This document shows positions 10,239 through 20,830 of a stretch of DNA of 64,000 bases, piece by piece. The stretch's first letter is position 1. Every line of letters begins with the position of its first letter. Position numbers and translations under genes: made by a program. The notes under the pieces were generated by a model. It was not told where the DNA came from. It made no database searches and saw only the letters and a program-made list of their open reading frames with translations. This DNA comes from Alcaligenes aquatilis (GTDB lineage: Bacteria > Pseudomonadota > Gammaproteobacteria > Burkholderiales > Burkholderiaceae_B): positions 1,178,001 through 1,242,000 of the forward strand of contig NZ_CP022390.1 in the NCBI RefSeq assembly GCF_003076515.1, in the 5' to 3' direction.

Positions 10239-11080
10239 TTAGCCGAGATAAAACTGTTCTCGTAACCGAGCGAGCGCAAGCGGGCCTGAGCTGCCTGAGC
10301 CGCTTCACGGGTGGGGAATGGTCCCACACGCAAACGATAGGTTGGCTTGCCACCGCTTTGTGCCGTTTCTACATAGGCATTGGTCACACCGGCCGATACC
10401 AGCTGATCACGACGCGACTGGGCATCGTTCTGGTTGGAATAGGCGACAATCTGCAAAATGAAATTGCCTTGCTGCGCTGCGGGTTTGGTGGCAGCCGCAG
10501 GGGCAGGCTTGTTGGGTACACGGCCTTCGAGCAGGGCCAGCGCATAGGAGCCATCATCTGTACGACCGTTTTGGGCAGGCGCTGGAGCAGGCTTGGGTTT
10601 TTCAACAGGTTTGGGCTTTTCGACCGGTTTGGGCTGCTCTGGAGGCGTTGTCACCGGCGGTGGTGCTGTCGGCGTGCTTGGCGTGGTCACATGAGCAGGA
10701 TCCGTTTCAAGGCCGGGATTGACCACAGCCAGACCACCATTTGTGCTGGTGGAGGGATCAGTCACCGGTGGCTCGTCGGGCTGCTCGATAACAGGCGTTG
10801 GGGTGTTCTCTTGCACGACTAACTCGCCAGGGCGAGTTTGCGCCGCGCCCTGCCCCGTTGTCTGACCAATAGGGCCCAAGGCCAGAGATTGCTCGGGCTC
10901 GGGTGGCGTTTTGTCGGCAGTCAGCATAGGCACCAGCACAACCACGGCCAGAACCAGAGCCAACGCACCGATCAGACGGCGGCGAGCCCGTCCACGCAGT
11001 TCCGATAATTGTGAGTCGCTAGAAGCACTAGCGCGGCGACCCGACGATGAGGAAGTATCGTTACGTGAAAATAAACCCAT
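10235..11080 (-). CDS. SPOR-domain membrane protein (DedD-like)
   Basis: A 281-residue bitopic inner-membrane protein. A short basic, serine-rich cytoplasmic segment (1-34) is followed by one hydrophobic helix (about 36-53), a long Pro/Thr-rich periplasmic linker with VEKPKP repeats (about 130-175), and a C-terminal SPOR domain (about 205-281, GNFILQIVAYSNQ ... RLRVGPFPTREAA). SPOR domains bind denuded septal peptidoglycan glycans, so a division-site role like that of DedD/FtsN is inferred. It lies 38 bases after folC and overlaps cvpA. Confidence 0.85.
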   Translation of the reverse strand: MGLFSRNDTSSSSGRRASASSDSQLSELRGRARRRLIGALALVLAVVVLVPMLTADKTPPEPEQSLALGPIGQTTGQGAAQTRPGELVVQENTPTPVIEQPDEPPVTDPSTSTNGGLAVVNPGLETDPAHVTTPSTPTAPPPVTTPPEQPKPVEKPKPVEKPKPAPAPAQNGRTDDGSYALALLEGRVPNKPAPAAATKPAAQQGNFILQIVAYSNQNDAQSRRDQLVSAGVTNAYVETAQSGGKPTYRLRVGPFPTREAAQAAQARLRSLGYENSFISAK

Positions 11081-11118
11081 GAGCCCCAGACCTATGAAAT
11101 AAGCAGTCTTACCGATAT

Positions 11119-12510
11119 TCAGGAAGATGAACGGTCGTTTGCGGCTTCAAGTATCGGCCCTACTGCCGCAAACGAGCCAAACACAACAATTCTATCATTG
11201 TCACTGGCCTCTTTTAATGCCGCCTCGTAAGCGAGCCGAGGACTGTTGTAACTGGATACGACTGCTGACGCTTTACTGACCGAAGCCCGTGCAACAGGTC
11301 GAACGCCCGGGCGATGTGAACTGGATTCGGCCTCGGGGGCCAGAACATCGTCAGGCGTCTGACCACTGGCCAGAACGGTGTGCACATGATTGGCCAATTC
11401 CTCGCCCGACATGCTGCGTGGTCCTTCCAAACTGGCGCACATCCAATGATCGATACGCGTGGCCATGCGGGCAATCACGCCATCCACATCCTTGTCCTTG
11501 TACATGCCCACAACCGCAATCGTCTTGGGGTACGGCGGCATATTGTCCAGATTCTGCGCCAAGGCCGCCGCCGCATGCGGATTATGCGCCACGTCAAAGA
11601 TCACGCAAGGCTGACCAGGCTGAATCTGGAAACGGCCAGGCATGTGGGCACGCAGCAAACCGGCGCGTACCGCTTGCGCAGGCACGGCCAAGCGGGGATG
11701 CAAGGATTCCAGCGCAGCCAATGCTGCAGAGGCATTAAGCAATTGGTTTGCACCACGCAAGGCCGGGTAAGCCAATGCAGCGCGGCGCTGATTGCGGCCA
11801 CCGTAGGCCCATTGCTGACGGTCGCCAGAATAGTTGAAATCTTTGCCAAACAGCCACAATTGGGCACCAATCTCCTGGGCATAATCCAGCATGGTCTGTG
11901 GCGGCACGGGATCGGCGCAAATGGCGGGACGATCCGCACGGAAAATATGAGCCTTTTCCCAAGCAACCTGCTCTCGGGTATTGCCCAGGTATTCAGCATG
12001 ATCAATATCAATGCTAGTAATGATGGAACAGTCCGCATCAATGATATTGACGGCATCCAGTCGGCCACCCAAACCCACTTCCAGCACCGCGACGTCAACG
12101 CGCTGCTCCTGGAACAGCAACAAGGCCGCCAGCGTGGAGAATTCAAAGTAAGTCAGTGTCAGGTCGCCCCGGGCTTCATTGATACGGGCAAATTGCGCCG
12201 TAATCTGGGCATCCTCGGCCATCTCGCCATTTAAACGAATGCGCTCGTTGTAGCGCACCAGATGCGGAGAGGCATAGACACCCACCTTGTAGGCCGCCGC
12301 CAGCAAAATCGCTTCCAGCATGGCGCAGGTCGAGCCTTTGCCGTTGGTGCCGCCCACCGTGATAACGACGGAATCCAATTTGATGTTCAGACGTTGGGCA
12401 ACCTCGCGAATCCGGCCCAGGCCCAGATCAATGGCCGAAGGATGCAAAGTTTCCAAATAGGACAGCCAGTCACTCAGCGAGGAGTCGGCTTTCAGAACAG
12501 GATGAGTCAT
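11119..12510 (-). CDS. folC: Bifunctional folylpolyglutamate / dihydrofolate synthase
   Basis: ATP-dependent ligase that adds glutamate to dihydropteroate and to folates. The 463-residue product has the Mur-ligase-type P-loop VGGTNGKGSTCAMLE at about 50-65, followed by the SPHLVRYNERI substrate segment and FDVAHNPHAAAAL in the C-terminal domain. I chose ATG at 12510 (MTHPVLKADSS); the alternative TTG four codons upstream has no better ribosome binding site. First gene of the folC-SPOR-cvpA-purF group; the pdh terminator lies 26 bases upstream. Confidence 0.95.
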   Translation of the reverse strand: MTHPVLKADSSLSDWLSYLETLHPSAIDLGLGRIREVAQRLNIKLDSVVITVGGTNGKGSTCAMLEAILLAAAYKVGVYASPHLVRYNERIRLNGEMAEDAQITAQFARINEARGDLTLTYFEFSTLAALLLFQEQRVDVAVLEVGLGGRLDAVNIIDADCSIITSIDIDHAEYLGNTREQVAWEKAHIFRADRPAICADPVPPQTMLDYAQEIGAQLWLFGKDFNYSGDRQQWAYGGRNQRRAALAYPALRGANQLLNASAALAALESLHPRLAVPAQAVRAGLLRAHMPGRFQIQPGQPCVIFDVAHNPHAAAALAQNLDNMPPYPKTIAVVGMYKDKDVDGVIARMATRIDHWMCASLEGPRSMSGEELANHVHTVLASGQTPDDVLAPEAESSSHRPGVRPVARASVSKASAVVSSYNSPRLAYEAALKEASDNDRIVVFGSFAAVGPILEAANDRSSS

Positions 12511-12535
12511 GGACAACACCAATTACAAAATAAAA

Positions 12536-12565
12536 ACGGCAGGCGCTGATGATAGCACCTGCCGT
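12536..12565 (-). terminator. Terminator of the pyruvate dehydrogenase operon
   Basis: ACGGCAGG pairs with CCTGCCGT, extended inside by a GC pair beyond one mismatch. On the minus strand the hairpin is followed by TTTTTATTTT. It lies between the lpdA stop and the folC start. Confidence 0.88.
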
Positions 12566-12602
12566 GATCCAATACGCCTTAACTATCAGGCCAATACTGG
12601 TA

Positions 12603-14375
12603 TTACTTGCGACGGGCTGGCGGCAAGTCCGTGCACGTCCCTTCGGCAACGGCAGCCGCCTTGCTGACCGACTCGCACAAGGTGGGGTGCGGGTGGATGG
12701 ATTTGGCCAGATCGACCGGGTCCACACCCATTTCGATAGCCAGCACCAGCTCGCCAATCAGCTCGCCCGCATTGGTGCCGACGATACCGCCACCCACAAT
12801 ACGGTGGGTTTCCGCATCGAACAGAACCTTGGTAAAGCCTTCATCACGGTTGTTCGCAATTGCGCGACCGGATGCAGCCCAAGGGAACACGCCCTTCTCG
12901 ACCTTGATACCGTCTTTCTTGGCCTGATCTTCGGTCAGACCCACCCAGGCGATTTCCGGATCGGTGTAGGCCACCGAAGGAATCACACGAGCATCAAAGA
13001 AGGATTTTTCGCCGGCGATGACTTCAGCAGCCACGTGGGCTTCGTGTTCGGCCTTATGTGCCAGCATGGGCTGGCCCACAATGTCGCCAATCGCATAGAT
13101 GTGCGGCACGTTGGTGCGCTGTTGCTTGTCAACCGGGATGAAGCCACGGTCTGTAACCTGCACACCAGCTTTCTCGGCACCGATCTTCTTACCATTGGGC
13201 GAGCGGCCCACGGCTTGCAGAACCAGGTCGTAGCGCTGTGGCTCGGCCGGAGCGTTCTTGCCTTCGAAAGTTACCCAGATGCCGTCTTCGCGGGCTTCGG
13301 CAGCCACCGTGCTGGTTTCCAGCATCATGTGGTCAAAGCGATGCTTGTTCATCTTCTCCCACACCTTGACAACGTCGCGGTCTGCACCCGGCATCAGGCC
13401 GGTTTGCATTTCCACCACGTCCAGGCGTGCGCCCAAAGCCGAGTACACCGTACCCATTTCCAGACCGATGATGCCACCGCCTACAATCAGCATGCGCTTG
13501 GGCACAGACTTCAGTTCCAGCGCACCAGTGGAGTCCACCACGCGTGGATCGTCAGGCAAGAATGGCAGTTTTACCGACTGGCTACCGGCAGCAATAATGG
13601 CCGAACCGAACTTGATCACTTTCTTGGTGCCGTCGTTGGCGGTCACTTCGATGTGATTGGGGTCCAGGAACTGGCCGTTACCGACCACAACCTGGACCTT
13701 GCGGCCCTTGGCCATACCGGCCAGACCACCGGTCAGCTTGCCGATGACCTTGTTCTTGTAGTCGCGCAGCGCATCGATGTCGATTTGCGCTTCGCCGAAC
13801 TTGATGCCGTGTGTGGCCAGGGACTTGGCCTCCTCGTAGACCGCCACAGTATGCAGCAAGGCCTTGGAAGGAATACAACCCACGTTCAGACACACACCAC
13901 CCAGAGTGCTGTAGCGCTCGACCAGAGCCACTTTCAGGCCCAGATCAGCCGCACGGAAGGCCGCGTTGTACCCGCCTGGGCCAGCGCCCAGAACAAGCAC
14001 ATCCACGGAGTCATCCGCAGCACCCTGATGGCTGGCCGCCTGCGGAGCAGGTGCCGAGGCCGGAGCAGCAGCGGCAGGCTCAGTTGCCTGCGGCGCTTCT
14101 TCTTTGGCGGGTGCCGCAGCGGGAGCCGTCTGGCCTTCCGCTGCTTCGATCTTGGCAATGGCCGAACCCTGGGAGACTTTGTCACCCACCTTGACCAGCA
14201 ATTCCTTGATCACCCCCGCCTGAGCGGCAGGGATTTCCATCGAGGCCTTATCGGACTCCACGGTGATCAGGCTTTGCTCGAGCTCGACCGTATCACCGAC
14301 CTGCACCAGCACTTCGATGACATCTACTTCACCGGAGTCGCCGATATCCGGGACCGTCAGATCAATCAGACTCAT
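12603..14375 (-). CDS. lpdA: Dihydrolipoyl dehydrogenase (E3) with N-terminal lipoyl domain
   Basis: Reoxidises dihydrolipoamide on E2 and passes electrons to NAD+. The 590 residues exceed plain E3 (about 470) because of an N-terminal lipoyl domain (1-78, lipoyl-lysine Lys43 in [11 protein letters not shown]) and an Ala/Pro/Glu linker (about 80-122). The FAD-binding GAGPGG lies at 130-135, the redox disulfide is Cys162/Cys167 in [10 protein letters not shown], and the C-terminal HPHPTL holds the catalytic histidine. Lipoyl-bearing E3 is usual in betaproteobacteria (PdhL). It lies 9 bases after aceF in the pdh operon. Confidence 0.96.
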   Translation of the reverse strand: MSLIDLTVPDIGDSGEVDVIEVLVQVGDTVELEQSLITVESDKASMEIPAAQAGVIKELLVKVGDKVSQGSAIAKIEAAEGQTAPAAAPAKEEAPQATEPAAAAPASAPAPQAASHQGAADDSVDVLVLGAGPGGYNAAFRAADLGLKVALVERYSTLGGVCLNVGCIPSKALLHTVAVYEEAKSLATHGIKFGEAQIDIDALRDYKNKVIGKLTGGLAGMAKGRKVQVVVGNGQFLDPNHIEVTANDGTKKVIKFGSAIIAAGSQSVKLPFLPDDPRVVDSTGALELKSVPKRMLIVGGGIIGLEMGTVYSALGARLDVVEMQTGLMPGADRDVVKVWEKMNKHRFDHMMLETSTVAAEAREDGIWVTFEGKNAPAEPQRYDLVLQAVGRSPNGKKIGAEKAGVQVTDRGFIPVDKQQRTNVPHIYAIGDIVGQPMLAHKAEHEAHVAAEVIAGEKSFFDARVIPSVAYTDPEIAWVGLTEDQAKKDGIKVEKGVFPWAASGRAIANNRDEGFTKVLFDAETHRIVGGGIVGTNAGELIGELVLAIEMGVDPVDLAKSIHPHPTLCESVSKAAAVAEGTCTDLPPARRK

Positions 14376-14384
14376 GACAACTCC

Positions 14385-16085
14385 TTACAGTGCAATACGA
14401 CGGAAGTCGGCCAGCATCGTTGCCAGGAAGGCATTGAAACGGGCAGCCGAGGCACCATCGATAACGCGGTGGTCGTAAGACAGGGACAGCGGCAGCATCA
14501 GGCGTGGCGCAAATTCCTTGCCATTCCAGACGGGCTGCATGGAGGAACGTGACAGCCCCAGAATGGCCACTTCGGGCGCATTGATAATGGGTGTGAAATC
14601 CGTACCACCAATACCACCCAGCGAGGAAATGGTGAAGCAACCGCCTTGCATCTGGGCTGCGCTCAACTTGCCATCGCGGGCCGCAGCAGCCAGTTCGCCC
14701 GTTTCACGAGCGATATCCAGAATGCCTTTCTTGTCGGCATCACGAATTACCGGCACAACCAGACCATTAGGCGTATCCGCCGCAAAACCGATGTGGTAGT
14801 ACTGCTTGAGCACCAGATTGTCGCCATCCAGCGAAGCGTTGAATTCGGGGAATTTCTTCAGGGCCGCCACGGCAGCCTTGATGACAAAAGCCAGCATGGT
14901 GACACGAGCGCCGGACTTCTTGTATTCCTCGTTCAGCTCTTTGCGAAGGGCTTCAAGAGAGGTAATGTCAGCCACTTCGTTATTGGTGACATGAGGAATC
15001 ATGACCCAGTTGCGATGCAGGTTGGCACCCGAAATTTTCTTGATGCGCGACAGAGCCTGCGTTTCGACTGGGCCAAACTTGGCAAAATCGACCTTGGGCC
15101 AGGCCAGCACATCCAGACCGCCGACCTGAGCCGCCGTACCGGCTGCAATAACCGGAGCAGCGCCGCCAGCCATGACTTGCTTCACAAAGCCACGCACGTC
15201 GTCAGCCGTAATACGACCTTTATCGCCCGAGCCATGAACCTTGGCCAGATCCACACCCAATTCACGCGCAAATTTACGCACACTCGGTGAGGCGTGGGGC
15301 AGATTACGTAATGAGCCTTCTGCTTGAGCAAAGGCAGCCGTAGGCGAGACACGCTCTGGAGCCGGTGCGCCGGCACCGACCACGACCGAGGAACTGGCCG
15401 CAGGCGCAGCAGCGGCAGGAGCGGATTCAGCTTTAGGAGCAGGAGCGGATTCAGCTTTAGGAGCAGGAGCGGCTTCGGCCTTGGCCGGTGCTGCGGCAGC
15501 ACCTTGCACGGTCAGTTCCAGAATGTCGCTACCCTGGCTGACCTTGTCACCCAGCTTCACTTTGATGGCCGTGACCACGCCAGCATGGGAGGACGGCACC
15601 TCCATGGAAGCCTTGTCCGATTCCACGGTGATCAGGCTTTGGTCCACTTCGATAGTGTCACCCACTTGAACCATGATTTCGATTACGTCCACATCACGGG
15701 CGTCGCCGATATCAGGTACTTGAACCGTTACTTGCTGTTCACCACCCGCCGCAGCGGTTGCGGCGGCGGGCGCCGCTTCAGCCTTGGAAGCAGGCGTGGC
15801 CTCGGCCTTGGCAGGCTCAGCGGCAGGCGCTGCCTGCGCACTTTCGGCGGCTTCCAGTTCCAGAACCAAGCTGCCTTCCTTGACCTTGTCACCCAGTTTG
15901 ACCTTGATGGACTTGACCACGCCAGCGTCAGACGATGGGATTTCCATGGAGGCCTTGTCGGACTCCACCGTAATCAGGCTTTGCTCGACCTCAATGGTCT
16001 CGCCTTCCTTGACCAGGATTTCGATCACTTCGACAGCGTCGTCAGCACCGATATCCGGGATTTTGACTTGAATGATATTGCTCAT
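14385..16085 (-). CDS. aceF: Pyruvate dehydrogenase E2, dihydrolipoamide acetyltransferase
   Basis: Core of the pyruvate dehydrogenase complex, transferring acetyl groups from E1 to CoA. The 566-residue product has two lipoyl domains (Lys44 and Lys158, both in VESDKASME), Ala/Pro-rich linkers, a peripheral-subunit-binding domain (about 264-300, [16 protein letters not shown]) and a catalytic domain ending with DHRVIDG, which includes the active histidine. E. coli has three lipoyl domains; two here plus one on E3 is the betaproteobacterial pattern. The linker before the binding domain includes a perfect 24-bp tandem DNA duplication. Confidence 0.97.
   Translation of the reverse strand: MSNIIQVKIPDIGADDAVEVIEILVKEGETIEVEQSLITVESDKASMEIPSSDAGVVKSIKVKLGDKVKEGSLVLELEAAESAQAAPAAEPAKAEATPASKAEAAPAAATAAAGGEQQVTVQVPDIGDARDVDVIEIMVQVGDTIEVDQSLITVESDKASMEVPSSHAGVVTAIKVKLGDKVSQGSDILELTVQGAAAAPAKAEAAPAPKAESAPAPKAESAPAAAAPAASSSVVVGAGAPAPERVSPTAAFAQAEGSLRNLPHASPSVRKFARELGVDLAKVHGSGDKGRITADDVRGFVKQVMAGGAAPVIAAGTAAQVGGLDVLAWPKVDFAKFGPVETQALSRIKKISGANLHRNWVMIPHVTNNEVADITSLEALRKELNEEYKKSGARVTMLAFVIKAAVAALKKFPEFNASLDGDNLVLKQYYHIGFAADTPNGLVVPVIRDADKKGILDIARETGELAAAARDGKLSAAQMQGGCFTISSLGGIGGTDFTPIINAPEVAILGLSRSSMQPVWNGKEFAPRLMLPLSLSYDHRVIDGASAARFNAFLATMLADFRRIAL
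15421..15468. repeat. 24-bp perfect tandem duplication in the aceF linker
   Basis: The unit at 15421-15444 (starting gcggattcagctttaggagc) is repeated exactly at 15445-15468, in frame, giving two copies of an Ala/Pro/Lys/Glu/Ser octapeptide in the flexible linker of E2. A third, diverged unit follows. Perfect nucleotide identity indicates a recent duplication. Confidence 0.95.
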
Positions 16086-16096
16086 GATTCAGTCCC

Positions 16097-18805
16097 TTAT
16101 GCGTGCTGCGGGTTGGCCTTGGAAGGATTGATGCCGTATTTGGCAATCGCCTCGGACGCTTTGCTGAACGGAATCTTGCCTTCCTCAGCCAGCGCGCGCA
16201 GAGCAGCCAACACCACGAAGTGACGATCAACCTCAAAATGCTCACGCAGCTTGAAGCGGTAGTCGGAACGACCAAAGCCATCGGTACCCAGCACTTTCAG
16301 TGTGCGGTTCTTAGGCACGAACGGACGAATCTGGTCACCAAAGGCCTTGATGTAGTCGGTAGAGACCACGATAGGACCGTCGGTGTTTTGCAATTGGGTC
16401 GTCACGTACGGTACAGGCAGATCCTTGCCTTCCGGATTCAACAGAGCGGCACGCTCGCAATCCAGACCATCACGACGCAGTTCAGTAAAGCTGGTGACAC
16501 TCCAGACATCGGAGCCAATGCCCCAGTCTTTTTCCAGCAGATCTTGTGCCGCGATCACTTCGCGCAAAATCGTACCCGAACCCATCAGTTGAACACGCAG
16601 CTTGCTGTCCTTGGCAACCGACTTGAACTTGTACATGCCACGCAGGATGCCGTCTTCATCGCCTTCGACCAAACCAGGCTGAGCGTAGTTCTCGTTCATC
16701 AAGGTGATGTAGTAGTACACATCTTCCTGGTCCTGCACCATGCGCTTCAAACCATGCTGCATGATGACAGCCACTTCGTGAGCGAAGGTGGGGTCATAGG
16801 ATATGCAGTTAGGAATCAGCGAGGACTGAATATGGCTATGACCATCTTCGTGCTGCAGACCTTCACCGTTCAGGGTGGTGCGACCGGCGGTGCCGCCCAG
16901 CACGAAACCACGTGCCTTCATATCACCGGCTGCCCAGGCCAGATCGCCAAAGCGCTGGAAGCCGAACATCGAGTAATAGATGAAGAACGGGATCATGATG
17001 CGGTTGTTGTTGGAGTACGACGTGGCCGCCGCAATCCAGGAGCTAAATGCACCCTGCTCGTTAATCCCTTCCTGCAACAACTGACCGTTGGCCGTTTCGC
17101 GGTAGTACATGACCTGATCTTTATCGACCGGGGTGTACTTCTGGCCTTCAGGCGCGTAAATACCGATCTGACGGAACAGACCTTCCATACCAAAGGTACG
17201 GGATTCGTCCGCCAGGATAGGCACAGCACGAGGCCCCACCTGTTTGTCGCGCAGCAAAGTATTGAGGAAACGGACAAACGCTTGCGTCGTGGAGATCTCA
17301 CGGCCCTCGGCAGTGGCTTCCAGCATGGGCTTGAACGCGTCCAGTGTCGGCACGGTCAACTGCTCGTCCGCCTTGTTGCGACGCTTGGGCAGGTAGCCAC
17401 CCAAGGCTTGACGGCGGGCATGCAGGTACTGCATTTCTGGAGAGTCTTCCGCTGGCTTGAAGTAAGGCAGCTCTTCCAGTTTGTCATCAGGAACCGGGAT
17501 GTTGAAACGGTCGCGGAATTCGCGTACGGCGTCCAGATCCAGGCTCTTTTGTTGGTGCGACGGGTTCTTGGCTTGGCCCACGTGGCCCATGCCGTAGCCC
17601 TTGATGGTCTTGGCCAGAATAACGGTAGGCTGACCTTCGTGCTTGGTGGCGGCATCAAATGCAGCGTACACCTTGTGAGGATCGTGACCGCCACGGTTCA
17701 GGCGCCAGATGTCCTCGTCGCTCATGCGGCTGACCATTTCCAGCAGCTTGGGGTGCTTGCCAAAGAAGTGCTCGCGAACGTAGGCGCCATCATTGGCTTT
17801 GTAGGCCTGATATTCGCCGTCCACGGTTTCTTCCATGACCTTGCGCAGGATGCCTTCCTTGTCGCGGGCCAGCAAGGGATCCCAGTAACCGCCCCAGATC
17901 AGTTTCAGCACGTTCCAGCCAGCACCACGGAAGGTCCCTTCCAGTTCCTGGATGATTTTGCCGTTACCACGTACAGGGCCGTCCAGACGCTGCAGGTTGC
18001 AGTTCACGATGAAAATCAGGTTGTCCAGCTTTTCACGTGCCGCCAGACCAATGGCGCCCAGGGATTCGGGTTCGTCCATCTCGCCGTCGCCCAGGAACAC
18101 CCAGACTTTACGGCCGCTGGTATCAGCAATGCCACGGGCATGCAGGTACTTCAGGAAACGGGCCTGGTAGATCGCCATCAATGGACCCAGGCCCATGGAT
18201 ACGGTGGGGAACTGCCAGAATTCGGGCATCAACTTGGGATGCGGGTAGGACGGCAAGCCTTTGCCATCGACTTCCTGACGGAAGTTGTTCAACTGCTCTT
18301 CGGAGATGCGGCCTTCCATGAAGGCGCGGGCGTAGATACCGGGTGAGGAGTGGCCCTGAAAGAACACCATATCGCCGCCGCGATCTTCGGTTTCAGCGTG
18401 CCAGAAATGGTTTTGACCGCAGCCGATCATGGTGGCCAGCGATGCAAACGAGGCAATGTGTCCGCCCAAACCACCGCCATCGGGAGGAGTTTCGCGGTTA
18501 GCGCGCACGACCATGGCCATGGCGTTCCAGCGAATGTAGGAACGGATACGCTCTTCGAGCACCAGATTGCCGGGGTGGGCAGGTTCCAGACCGGGAGGGA
18601 TCGTGTTCTCATAAACCGTGTTGGGCGAGAACGGAATGTGAGCGCCGGAGCGACGGGCCAGATCGATCAGCTTTTCGATCAGATCATGGGCACGGGCCGG
18701 GCCTTCACGGTCCACCACCGCCTCCAGGGCGTCAAGCCACTCTTTTGTTTCTAGGGCTTGGTCTTGACTGACCTGAGCCGAACTATTGTCTTGGGTTGAG
18801 GACAT
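16097..18805 (-). CDS. aceE: Pyruvate dehydrogenase E1 component (homodimeric)
   Basis: Thiamine-diphosphate-dependent decarboxylation of pyruvate and reductive acetylation of E2. The 902-residue length matches the single-chain alpha2 E1 of Gram-negative bacteria (E. coli 887). The ThDP/Mg motif is visible as GDGEMDEPES at about 230, along with the histidine-rich GQNHFWHAETEDRGGD region near 128. ATG at 18805 has GGAG 7 nt upstream. First gene of aceE-aceF-lpdA, divergent from a sensor kinase 267 bases away. Confidence 0.97.
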   Translation of the reverse strand: MSSTQDNSSAQVSQDQALETKEWLDALEAVVDREGPARAHDLIEKLIDLARRSGAHIPFSPNTVYENTIPPGLEPAHPGNLVLEERIRSYIRWNAMAMVVRANRETPPDGGGLGGHIASFASLATMIGCGQNHFWHAETEDRGGDMVFFQGHSSPGIYARAFMEGRISEEQLNNFRQEVDGKGLPSYPHPKLMPEFWQFPTVSMGLGPLMAIYQARFLKYLHARGIADTSGRKVWVFLGDGEMDEPESLGAIGLAAREKLDNLIFIVNCNLQRLDGPVRGNGKIIQELEGTFRGAGWNVLKLIWGGYWDPLLARDKEGILRKVMEETVDGEYQAYKANDGAYVREHFFGKHPKLLEMVSRMSDEDIWRLNRGGHDPHKVYAAFDAATKHEGQPTVILAKTIKGYGMGHVGQAKNPSHQQKSLDLDAVREFRDRFNIPVPDDKLEELPYFKPAEDSPEMQYLHARRQALGGYLPKRRNKADEQLTVPTLDAFKPMLEATAEGREISTTQAFVRFLNTLLRDKQVGPRAVPILADESRTFGMEGLFRQIGIYAPEGQKYTPVDKDQVMYYRETANGQLLQEGINEQGAFSSWIAAATSYSNNNRIMIPFFIYYSMFGFQRFGDLAWAAGDMKARGFVLGGTAGRTTLNGEGLQHEDGHSHIQSSLIPNCISYDPTFAHEVAVIMQHGLKRMVQDQEDVYYYITLMNENYAQPGLVEGDEDGILRGMYKFKSVAKDSKLRVQLMGSGTILREVIAAQDLLEKDWGIGSDVWSVTSFTELRRDGLDCERAALLNPEGKDLPVPYVTTQLQNTDGPIVVSTDYIKAFGDQIRPFVPKNRTLKVLGTDGFGRSDYRFKLREHFEVDRHFVVLAALRALAEEGKIPFSKASEAIAKYGINPSKANPQHA

Positions 18806-19072
18806 ATAGTGTCTCCATATATGTGGTAGTAGTCCGGTCTTGTTCGACGCTGAGCCGCCCCTCTAAGAAGAAGTAAAGCGATCCTGACCGAAGCGGGTAT
18901 TGCGGACTGTGAGCGTTCAAGGCGGGGTACGCCTGCACCAAACCATTCTAGGAAAGAACACAGAAAGGCTCAAGCAAAATTTCATTTTATGGTATGTGTT
19001 TTCATAATACGAAATATCACTAAAAAAAATAGCCCTACATTACAATCCAGCCATACTTCTTTTCTTGCTGTT

Positions 19073-20830
19073 ATGGCTACTCATCCCAAAAAGTCTCTGA
19101 TCCCTTCAACCTTTTATGATCAGGCTAAGCAGAATCGGCGTGGATTCTATTGGCTGACACCGGTTGTCGTGCTGTTTCTCTACCTCTGTGTCATGGGGGT
19201 ATTCCTGTGGCTGCAGCGTTTGCAAAACGATAGCGTCATGTTTGTGACCATCGATCAGGAAACGCGCCAGCAACGCCTGATGATGGTAATTCTGGCCCTG
19301 TCTCTGGTGATTGTGGTCAGCTTGCTGGCCCTGTGGCGCTATACCCGCTTTCGCACCCACGCCGAAGCCGCCCAGACTGCCGAGACCGGTTTCCGACGCG
19401 CCATGGAGAACTCCATGTCCACGGGGATGCGCGTGTTTGACATGCAAGGCCGCATTGCCTATGTGAACCCGGCTTTTTGCCGAATGATTGGCTGGAACGA
19501 AGCCGATCTGGTGGGTCGTACCGCCCCCTTCCCTTACTGGTTACCCGGCCGCCATCAACAGCATCAGGAAACCCTGGATCTTTTGCTGTCGGGCCGAACA
19601 CCCAGCAGCGGTCTGGAAGTGGAGGCTCAGCGCCGTGATGGTTCGCGCTTTACGGCCCGTATGTATGTTTCGCCCTTGCGTGCTCCCAATGGAGAACAGA
19701 TTGGCTGGATGACCTCCATGACAGACATCACCGAGCCCAAGCGCATTCGCGAGGCCCTGACTGCGGCGCACGAGCGCTTCATGACGGTGCTGGAAGGTCT
19801 GGATGATGCCATCTCCGTGGTGGCCGATACCTCCGACGGTCTGGAGCTGCTGTTTGCCAACCGCACCTACCGTCGCTTCTTCGGCGCCCAATCCAATGGT
19901 CACGCTGAATTGCTGGGTGGCCGCCTGGGCCGCTTCACCGATGAAACCGTTGAGATTTACTCCGAATCGGCGGCCCGCTGGTTTGAAGTTCATCACCGCA
20001 TGCTGGCCTGGACCGATGGCCGCCGGGTACGCCTGCAAGTGGCGCGTGACATTACTGATCGCCGCAAGCACGAAGAAGCCTCACGCATTCAGCAGGAAAA
20101 AGTTCAGTTGACCAGCCGCCTGACCACGATGGGCGAGATGGCCTCCTCGCTGGCACACGAACTGAACCAGCCACTGACCGCCATCAATAACTACAGCATG
20201 GGCGCTGTCGCCATGTTGAAATCTGGCCGCTACCAGCCTGAAACCCTGCTGGCTGCACTAGAGAAGGCTGCCCAGCAAGCCGAACGTGCGGGCAAGATCA
20301 TCAGCCGCATTCGTGAATTCGTGAAGCGCAGTGAGCCACGCCGCGTCCGCGTCAAGGTCATGCGTATTGTAGAAAATGCCGTCGGCTTTGCCGAAATCGA
20401 CGCCCGCAAGCGCCAGATCGAGATTGAACTGAGCATTCCGGACCCCGTCCCTGACGTCATTGCCGACCCCATTCTCATAGAACAGGTATTATTGAATCTG
20501 CTCAAAAATGGGATCGAAGCCATGGAGCACAGTGAACATCATGTGCTTCAATTGGTGATTACCCAACAGGAATCGCTTTTGGAGATGGCCGTCATCGATC
20601 GCGGTCATGGCTTGAAAGACCCCGAGCGCCTCTTTGAACCGTTTTACAGCACCAAGTCCGAAGGCCTTGGGATGGGCCTGAACATCTGTCGCACAATTAT
20701 TGAATCGCATCACGGCCGCCTATGGGCAGTCGGCAATCCAGAGGGTGGAACGATTTTCCGTTTCAGTCTACCTTGTGCGGCACCTGATGTAGTGGACACC
20801 CTTGATAACAAACTGGAGATACCCGAATGA
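19073..20830 (+). CDS. FixL-like membrane sensor histidine kinase with PAS domains
   Basis: A 585-residue inner-membrane kinase. Two hydrophobic helices (about 20-45 and 65-87) flank a short periplasmic loop. Next come a PAS domain (about 100-220, AYVNPAFCRMIGWNEADLVG), a second PAS-like region (about 225-335), a HisKA helix with phospho-acceptor His in SLAHELNQPLTAINNY, and an HATPase domain (NLLKNGIEAM, DRGHGL, GLGMGLNI). I chose ATG at 19073; an upstream ATG at 18989 adds an unconvincing tail. Family resemblance and synteny point to the FixL/FixJ pair beside pdh and folD in Burkholderia. Haem binding cannot be confirmed by eye. Confidence 0.85.
   Translation: MATHPKKSLIPSTFYDQAKQNRRGFYWLTPVVVLFLYLCVMGVFLWLQRLQNDSVMFVTIDQETRQQRLMMVILALSLVIVVSLLALWRYTRFRTHAEAAQTAETGFRRAMENSMSTGMRVFDMQGRIAYVNPAFCRMIGWNEADLVGRTAPFPYWLPGRHQQHQETLDLLLSGRTPSSGLEVEAQRRDGSRFTARMYVSPLRAPNGEQIGWMTSMTDITEPKRIREALTAAHERFMTVLEGLDDAISVVADTSDGLELLFANRTYRRFFGAQSNGHAELLGGRLGRFTDETVEIYSESAARWFEVHHRMLAWTDGRRVRLQVARDITDRRKHEEASRIQQEKVQLTSRLTTMGEMASSLAHELNQPLTAINNYSMGAVAMLKSGRYQPETLLAALEKAAQQAERAGKIISRIREFVKRSEPRRVRVKVMRIVENAVGFAEIDARKRQIEIELSIPDPVPDVIADPILIEQVLLNLLKNGIEAMEHSEHHVLQLVITQQESLLEMAVIDRGHGLKDPERLFEPFYSTKSEGLGMGLNICRTIIESHHGRLWAVGNPEGGTIFRFSLPCAAPDVVDTLDNKLEIPE

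Noticed and set aside
12549..14552. 667-codon plus-strand open frame opposite lpdA
   Set aside because: It is the antisense shadow of a GC-rich, strongly conserved gene with intact motifs; the translation has no domain-like sequence and no ribosome binding site.
16103..18346. 747-codon plus-strand open frame opposite aceE
   Set aside because: Antisense shadow of the E1 gene; low-complexity, His/Gln-rich translation typical of reverse-strand reading of biased codons.
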